Source: CAVRUZ01 sp963724495 (GTDB taxonomy: Bacteria > Actinomycetota > Actinomycetes > Propionibacteriales > DAIQRJ01). Taken from it: a stretch of DNA of 64,000 nucleotides. How positions within the stretch are numbered: position 1 is the first letter of the stretch; each line of letters starts with the position of its first letter. The stretch covers positions 930,001 to 994,000 of the forward strand of contig CAVRUZ010000002.1 of the NCBI GenBank assembly GCA_963724495.1. Direction: 5' to 3'. The notes under the pieces were generated by a model. The model was given only the letters and a program-made list of their open reading frames with translations. It was not told where the DNA came from and ran no database searches. The translations under genes were made by a program, and so were the position numbers. Positions 58,950-64,000 of this stretch are shown here, in pieces.

Positions 58950-61184
58950 TCAGGCCTCTGTCACGTCGAAAGTCGTCGACAACTGCGCCGTTGAGTCGCC
59001 CCCGACCCAGACGTCGAATGACGTGGAATCAGCAACCCAGTCTCGAGCTGCCGCGTTCCAGTACCGTCGCTCGTTCGGCCCGATCGTGAACTCCACCCGC
59101 TGGGACTCCCCCGCACCGAGCGTGAGCCGGCGGAAGCCCTTGAGCTCACGCACGGGACGCGTCGCCCAACCCGACCGCTGGTGCAGGTACAACTGCACGA
59201 CCTCGTCGGCCTCACGATCCGCGACATTGGTGATGTCCACCGAAACCGTGACCGTTCCACTCGTGTTGACGATCGCCGGATCGACGCTGAGGTTCGCGTA
59301 CTCGAACCGGCCGTAACTCAGGCCGAACCCGAACGGGAACAGGGGTGTGCTGTCCTCGTCCCAGTAGCGGCGCCCCTGGTGCTCCGGCGCATGCGACGTG
59401 GCATGTGAGTACACCATCGGCACCTGTCCCACCGTTCGTGGCCAGGTGAAGGGAAGTCGACCGCCGGGCGAGACATCGCCGAACAGCAGGTTGGCCACCG
59501 CCTCGCCGCCACGTGTGCCGGGATACCAGATGTCGAGGATCGCCGGCACGTTCTCGGCGGGCCAGCGCAGATCCAGCGGACGTCCGCTCATGACCAGCAG
59601 GACGACCGGCGTGCCGGTCTCCACGATGGCTTGAAGCAACTCGAGCTGGCGCCCCGGCAGCTCGATCGATGAACGCGAGGCTCCCTCCCCGATCATGTTC
59701 TGCCATTCACCTGCGACGACGATCGCGACGTCAGCGTTCGCAGCCAGGTCGACGGCCTGCTGGAACTCGGCCTCGTCGTCGAAGCCCTCGGGGTCGTCGG
59801 GCTTGTTCCCACCGAACATGTCGAACATCGACGGATGCAGACGCTGGACGACTGGCAGGCCGGCTGCGTGGTCGACCCGGACGCCGTCTCCGGCCCTGGC
59901 GCGGATGCCGTCCAGCACGGTCACCGTCTCGTCCAGGTCGAAGTCGAAGACCCACGGCCCGATGGTGTCGCGTTTGGAATCCGCCAGCGGCCCGATCACC
60001 GCGATCGAACGCAGGCTGTCGACCGCCAGCGGAAGCAGGCCGCCCTCATTGCGGAGGAGAACAGCCGATCGCTCCGCGGCGACTCGAGCCACGTCACGGT
60101 GCGCCGGATCCGCGAGGACCTCGCGCGCCCGTTCCTCATCCACGTACGGCGCGTCGAACAGACCCATCCGGACCTTTGCCTCGAGGACCCGCCGAACCGC
60201 CGCGTCGATCGTCTCCTCCGTCACTTCACCGGCCGTCAGCGCCTCGGGCAAGTGCGCATAGGCGGCGTCAGCGATCGCCATCTCCATGTCGACACCCGCG
60301 TTGATCGCGCGTGCTGCGCCATCGGCCAGGTCGGTCGCGAAGTGGTGCGTGACGAGGCTCCGGACAACGTTGGCGTCACTCACCACAAAGCCGTCGAAAC
60401 CCCAGGCATCGCGCAGTACCTCAGTGAACAGCCACCGGTTGCCGCCGGCTGGAACACCGTTCAGTCCCATGTACGCGGTCATCACGTTGCCGGCACCCGC
60501 GTCGACGGCCGCCTTGAACGGCGGGAGGTACACGTTCCAGAGTTCGGAGTCCGACAGGTCGACCTCGTCGTAGTCGCGTCCGCCCACCGCGGCTCCGTAG
60601 CCGGCCATGTGCTTCGGACCGGCGATGACGTGCTCAGGTTGACCCACCTCGCCGCCCTGAAAGCCGGTGACCTGGGCAACGGCCACCGCCGCGCCAAGGT
60701 ACGGGTCTTCCCCCGCCCCTTCGACGATCCGGCCCCACCGAGGGTCGCGCGCGATGTCGACCATCGGCGCGAACGTCCAGTGGATACCGACGGCACGGGC
60801 CTCGCGGGCGGCGACCGACTGTCCGCGTTCGATGGTCTGGGGATCCCAGGTGGCGGCCATGCCGATCGGCACCGGAAGGATCGTGCGGAGCCCGTGGATC
60901 ACGTCGTAGCCGAACAGGACCGGGATGCCGAGCCGATGACCTTCGATGGCCTGCCGTTGCAGGCGGTTGGTCTCTGCCGGGTCTGTGACGAAGAGGAGTG
61001 AGCCCGCGCCGCCCTGCTTCAATGCCGTCTCGACGGCTTTCGGCTGCTCGTCGGCGTTGAACTCGAGGACAGGCTCAGCATCAAGCGGCAAGCGGAAGTA
61101 GAAATACTGCGTGAGCTGGCCGGCCTTCTCGGCCGGCGTCATCTGACTGATCAGCTCGTCCACCTGCATCTGGATGTTCGGCAT
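58950..61184 (-). CDS. GH3 beta-glucosidase (BglX-like)
   Basis: 744 residues from ATG 61184, preceded by GGAG; no signal peptide, so it acts in the cytoplasm. Family order is correct: GH3 N-barrel with DVIHGLRTILPVPIGMAATW and KHMAGYGAAVGGRDYDEVDLS, nucleophile Asp in GFDGFVVSDANVV, then the GH3 C-domain (VAGEWQNMIGEGASRSSIELPGRQ) and a C-terminal fibronectin-III-like domain (FPFGFGLSYGRFEYANL, WNAAARDWV). It would release glucose or xylose from oligosaccharides. It lies alone, with 94 bp before the DUF4386 gene. Confidence 0.92.
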   Translation of the reverse strand: MPNIQMQVDELISQMTPAEKAGQLTQYFYFRLPLDAEPVLEFNADEQPKAVETALKQGGAGSLLFVTDPAETNRLQRQAIEGHRLGIPVLFGYDVIHGLRTILPVPIGMAATWDPQTIERGQSVAAREARAVGIHWTFAPMVDIARDPRWGRIVEGAGEDPYLGAAVAVAQVTGFQGGEVGQPEHVIAGPKHMAGYGAAVGGRDYDEVDLSDSELWNVYLPPFKAAVDAGAGNVMTAYMGLNGVPAGGNRWLFTEVLRDAWGFDGFVVSDANVVRSLVTHHFATDLADGAARAINAGVDMEMAIADAAYAHLPEALTAGEVTEETIDAAVRRVLEAKVRMGLFDAPYVDEERAREVLADPAHRDVARVAAERSAVLLRNEGGLLPLAVDSLRSIAVIGPLADSKRDTIGPWVFDFDLDETVTVLDGIRARAGDGVRVDHAAGLPVVQRLHPSMFDMFGGNKPDDPEGFDDEAEFQQAVDLAANADVAIVVAGEWQNMIGEGASRSSIELPGRQLELLQAIVETGTPVVLLVMSGRPLDLRWPAENVPAILDIWYPGTRGGEAVANLLFGDVSPGGRLPFTWPRTVGQVPMVYSHATSHAPEHQGRRYWDEDSTPLFPFGFGLSYGRFEYANLSVDPAIVNTSGTVTVSVDITNVADREADEVVQLYLHQRSGWATRPVRELKGFRRLTLGAGESQRVEFTIGPNERRYWNAAARDWVADSTSFDVWVGGDSTAQLSTTFDVTEA

Positions 61185-61278
61185 CGCGATCTCCTTCGTC
61201 CGCTGCTGCACCTGGCGGGGACAGCATGACAAGCGGCCGGACCCGTCTTGGATCCGGCCGCTTCTCAGGACCGCACGG

Positions 61279-62064
61279 CTACCCGTGGGAGCCGAGCGTG
61301 GAGCCTGCTACCGGCGTCATCTCCTCGGTGATGGGCGACGGCCGGAAGCCCTTGACGACCAGCCAGACGCCGAGCGAGAACTCCCAGGCAGCTACCGGCA
61401 GGACGAGCAGCAGCGCTGGCTGGGAGAACTGGCCGAAGGCACCGAACAGCGTCGCGAGCACGGACCCGAAGAGCAGGGGCGCACCGATCAGGCCCATCAG
61501 CGGGATGACGCGGGGCACCAGTCGCGAGCGGTACATCAGCGTCCCCAGCAAGAGGGCGTTGACGGCGGCCAGGACGCCGGGTCCCAGCAGCAACGTCCAA
61601 TCGCGGACTGCGACGAGCGACTGACCAGCAACGACCAACGCGGTTGCTTCCCCTCCGGTGGCCCCCGAGAAGTCCTGGCGCAGGGTGACGACAGCAAGGA
61701 GGCTGACGACGCCGATGGCAATGACGGCGGCCTCGAGGAGGCGAGACGTGACGAAGCCGAGCGCGAGGGTCTCGCTCTGCCGCTTGACCACCGGGAAGAG
61801 CACTACTGCGGTGCCGATGGCGGCGAGGGCGTTGATGACATCGAGTAGACAGCCGATGATCACGCGGGTATCGGCGCCAGAACCGACGATGTAGTTCGGG
61901 TCGTTCAACACCGGCAGGAGGAAGTACGCCGCCGCCGGTATCGATGAGGCGAAGGTGAGCACGTACAGGGCACCGGCAAAGAACGCCGTCTTGCGCAAGG
62001 AGTTGCCTGACGCTCGACCCATTGCTGTGTTGCTCGTTGGTCTTGCCTGGACCGCGATGGACAT
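61279..62064 (-). CDS. DUF4386-like membrane protein
   Basis: 261 residues from ATG 62064 with AAGAGGAG before it. Six or seven hydrophobic segments with FAGALYVLTFASSIPAAAYFLLPVLNDPNYIVG and LLDVINALAAIGTAVVLFPVV, the pattern of DUF4386 proteins of unknown function. The longer open frame upstream to 62298 covers the next small gene in another frame. Probably co-transcribed with that small gene, 62 bp upstream. Confidence 0.85.
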   Translation of the reverse strand: MSIAVQARPTSNTAMGRASGNSLRKTAFFAGALYVLTFASSIPAAAYFLLPVLNDPNYIVGSGADTRVIIGCLLDVINALAAIGTAVVLFPVVKRQSETLALGFVTSRLLEAAVIAIGVVSLLAVVTLRQDFSGATGGEATALVVAGQSLVAVRDWTLLLGPGVLAAVNALLLGTLMYRSRLVPRVIPLMGLIGAPLLFGSVLATLFGAFGQFSQPALLLVLPVAAWEFSLGVWLVVKGFRPSPITEEMTPVAGSTLGSHG

Positions 62065-62126
62065 GTCGTTCTCCTCTTGATGGATGGTCTGTGGATGGAT
62101 GGTTGGAAGTTGAAGTCGTTGCAGCG

Positions 62127-62375
62127 CTAGGCAGGATGGTCCGGCTCGACCTGAGTGATCGAGACCAACGGCAGCCCGACGTCGCGCACCTTCTGCAACA
62201 GGCCATGCAGGGCGGCCTGGTCGACCACATGGCCGTGGATGATGGTGATGCCGCCGCTCTCCGACGTGAGGCTCATCCCGTCGAACCAGGCGACCCATCG
62301 TGATTCGAGATGGCCCTTCAGGCGGATCTCGTACCAGCCGGCGTCACGCTGGTCGTCCCTCGTCGTCTCACTCAT
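62127..62375 (-). CDS. Small conserved protein, unknown function
   Basis: 82 residues from ATG 62375, preceded by GGTGGGGAC. The stretch WYEIRLKGHLESRWVAWFDGMSL and VDQAALHGLLQKVRDVGLPLVSITQV is a recognisable small actinobacterial protein that I have seen next to DUF4386 and similar genes, without known function. An ATG 32 codons upstream is possible but not supported. Confidence 0.7.
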   Translation of the reverse strand: MSETTRDDQRDAGWYEIRLKGHLESRWVAWFDGMSLTSESGGITIIHGHVVDQAALHGLLQKVRDVGLPLVSITQVEPDHPA

Positions 62376-62607
62376 GTCCCCACCGTCCGTGTCGGCTGGA
62401 TGTCCGCTGCTGCGGACGATCCTTGGCTTGATCGGAACGTAGAAGGTGATGTTGTGAGCGTGCATCACCACATGTGGTGATTGACGTGATGAGGCGAACT
62501 CCCACGCAGAGCTCGCCGATCATGCGCCGGGTCAAGCGATCGGAAGCCGAGCCAGATCGGCATGATGTGAGTCGGTAGTCGCTGACCGCACGAGGGAGCG
62601 AGCGCGC

Positions 62608-63858
62608 GTGTTGCCCCATGAGCCCAGGTCGTCGCCGTCAGAGCGGGTCGGCCGGCCCTTCATCGCCTTGTATGCGTTGGCGTACTTGAGCACCAGCCTC
62701 GTCTTCATTGCCCCATTGCTGGTCACTCTGGCCTTGAAGGTCAATTCCCTGGTGGGCATCGAACAGGCGCCGAAGAGCCTCGGGCTGATAGCCGCCACGG
62801 GCTCCCTCCTTGCCGTCGTGGCGAACCCCTTCTTCGGCAAGATGAGCGATCGAACGTCGTCGCGGTTCGGCATGCGGCGACCTTGGATGGTCATCGGACT
62901 GCTGGGCGGCTCCCTGGGGACCATTCTCGTCGCCATGGCGCCCAACGTGGCCGTCGTCCTCCTGGGATGGTGTATCGCCCAGGTGTTCTTCAACGCACTG
63001 CTCGCAGCCATGGTGGCGGTGCTTCCCGACCAGGTCCCGACCGATCAGCGGGGCCTCGTCGCCGGCATCCTCGGCGTCTGTCTACCCATCGCGTCGGTGG
63101 GCGGCACCTTCGTGGTCAAGGTCTTCACCGGTCACTTGTTCGCAATGTTCCTGGCACCATGCGCGATCGGCGGATTCTTCATCCTGCTCTTCGCAGCCAG
63201 GTTGAAGGATCGACGGCTCGCACGGGCGGACCGGCCACAGTGGTCGATCCGTGAGTTCGCCAGCACGTTCTACGTCGATCCGCGCAGGAGCCCGGACTTC
63301 GCCTGGGCTTTCGTCAGCCGCTTCCTGTTCCTGCTTGCCTACGGCTTCCTGATCACCTACCAGGCCTACTACCTGCTGGAGAAGATCGGCAGCGCAGAAG
63401 ACGATGTGCCGCAGCAGATCTTCCTCGCGACGCTTGTCCAGTCGACCGCTGTCGTCGCCGCTTCCCTGATCGGCGGAAGGGTCTCCGATCGCACTGGTAG
63501 GCGAAGGATCTTCGTCCTCACCGCGTCAGTTGTGTACGGCCTGGCATTGTTCGTGATCGCCAGCGCGAATGACTTCAGTGTTTTCCTTGTCGGTATGGCC
63601 ATCGGCGGACTTGGCTTCGGTATCTACACGGCGGTCGACCTCGCGCTGGTGGCCGATGTGCTGCCTGACCCGGCCACCGCGGCCAAGGACCTCGGCGTCT
63701 TCAACATCGCCGGTGCGCTTCCGTTCTCGCTCGCACCGGCGATCGCTCCTGTCATCCTGACAATCGGTGGTGGCAGCTACTCCGTGCTCTACACCGTCGC
63801 CGGGGTGTCGGCGATCATCGGTGCTGCGGCAATCCTGCCTGTGAAGGGCGTCCGCTGA
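62608..63858 (+). CDS. Major facilitator superfamily transporter
   Basis: 416 residues from GTG 62608, about twelve hydrophobic segments. MFS signature between helices 2 and 3 is NPFFGKMSDRTSSRFGMRRPW and repeated in the second half (GGRVSDRTGRRRIFVL). The sequence resembles actinobacterial MFS members near glycoside hydrolases, which suggests sugar or oligosaccharide uptake or efflux, but no substrate can be named. It is divergent from the small conserved gene (about 230 bp between). Confidence 0.87.
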   Translation: MLPHEPRSSPSERVGRPFIALYALAYLSTSLVFIAPLLVTLALKVNSLVGIEQAPKSLGLIAATGSLLAVVANPFFGKMSDRTSSRFGMRRPWMVIGLLGGSLGTILVAMAPNVAVVLLGWCIAQVFFNALLAAMVAVLPDQVPTDQRGLVAGILGVCLPIASVGGTFVVKVFTGHLFAMFLAPCAIGGFFILLFAARLKDRRLARADRPQWSIREFASTFYVDPRRSPDFAWAFVSRFLFLLAYGFLITYQAYYLLEKIGSAEDDVPQQIFLATLVQSTAVVAASLIGGRVSDRTGRRRIFVLTASVVYGLALFVIASANDFSVFLVGMAIGGLGFGIYTAVDLALVADVLPDPATAAKDLGVFNIAGALPFSLAPAIAPVILTIGGGSYSVLYTVAGVSAIIGAAAILPVKGVR

Positions 63859-64000
63859 ACGCCGACCGTGAGGCATGCGGCGGAATCGCATGGCGGCCGA
63901 GGTCATCGCCCTCGTGACCACCTTGCTCGAGACGAAAGGGTGGGTAGGCGTCCCGCATCAGGGCCACATAGGTGAGCACCCGGTAGAGCCAGCGGTTGAT
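63815..64000 (-). CDS. DUF4389-like protein, 3' end only
   Basis: The minus-strand frame from the right edge reads INRWLYRVLTYVALMRDAYPPFRLEQGG and ends at a TGA at 63815, overlapping the MFS 3' end by 44 bp. The R-x-x-x-Y-x-x-L-x-x-D-x-YPPF pattern is typical of the end of DUF4389 membrane proteins. 5' part is outside the window. Confidence 0.55.
   Translation of the reverse strand: MNRWLYRVLTYVALMRDAYPPFRLEQGGHEGDDLGRHAIPPHASRSAFSGRPSQAGLPQHR

Overview
The window is high-GC DNA from an actinomycete. The housekeeping half, rel to thrS on the minus strand, has the gene order of the Mycobacterium tuberculosis thrS / HIT / pgsA / patA / pimA block. It continues into yebC, ruvCAB, yajC-secDF, apt and rel, the usual actinobacterial order. 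PIM synthesis genes, an SsgB-type protein at 41.2 kb, an Rv2952-like methyltransferase and an LLM-class flavin oxidoreductase point to a morphologically complex actinomycete other than Streptomyces. I cannot name the genus.

Layout. 1-18.7 kb: conserved minus-strand genes, all intact. These are rel (cut by the left edge), apt, secF, secD, yajC, ruvB, ruvA, ruvC, a Ser/Thr kinase, a beta-carbonic anhydrase, yebC, a LemA-like membrane protein, pimA, a single reading frame joining pgsA to patA, a HIT protein and thrS. 18.9-29.8 kb: metabolic and hypothetical genes (aldo/keto reductase, SDR, cupin, DUF1353 membrane protein, zinc alcohol dehydrogenase, SAM methyltransferase, a frameshifted Tat-exported TagC/beta-helix protein, DJ-1/PfpI, an MBL-like protein and small membrane proteins). 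29.885-40.898 kb: an 11-kb integrated element of the actinomycete integrative element (AICE) type. It is bounded by 44-bp direct repeats of the 3' half of tRNA-Val(CAC). It carries a tyrosine integrase, a frameshifted excisionase and a frameshifted RepSA-like initiator. Its cargo is two SigE-family sigma factors, each coupled to a broken membrane-anchored partner, plus a broken vanadium-haloperoxidase-like gene, a lipoprotein and internal duplications. 40.9-42.3 kb: tRNA-Val(CAC), ssgB, a tRNA-Gly/Cys/Val cluster and a possible second integrase remnant. 42.4-64 kb: GH13 enzyme with an LLM oxidoreductase, ThrE-like exporter, stand-alone AICAR transformylase, two phosphotransferases, methyltransferase, AzlCD, a three-gene ABC exporter divergent from a TrmB regulator, a PurA-like enzyme lacking the catalytic His, VOC protein, GH3 beta-glucosidase, DUF4386 protein, MFS transporter and the 3' end of a DUF4389-like gene.

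How the genes work together. The pgsA-patA/pimA block covers PI synthesis, the first mannosylation and PIM acylation. The ruv genes resolve recombination junctions, and yajC-secDF assists Sec export. The TrmB gene lies just upstream of the PurA-like gene and back to back with the ABC exporter, with a palindrome between, so the three units may share a regulator. Broken genes are concentrated between about 24 and 57.4 kb, while the flanks are intact, which suggests a decaying accessory region or a local assembly problem.
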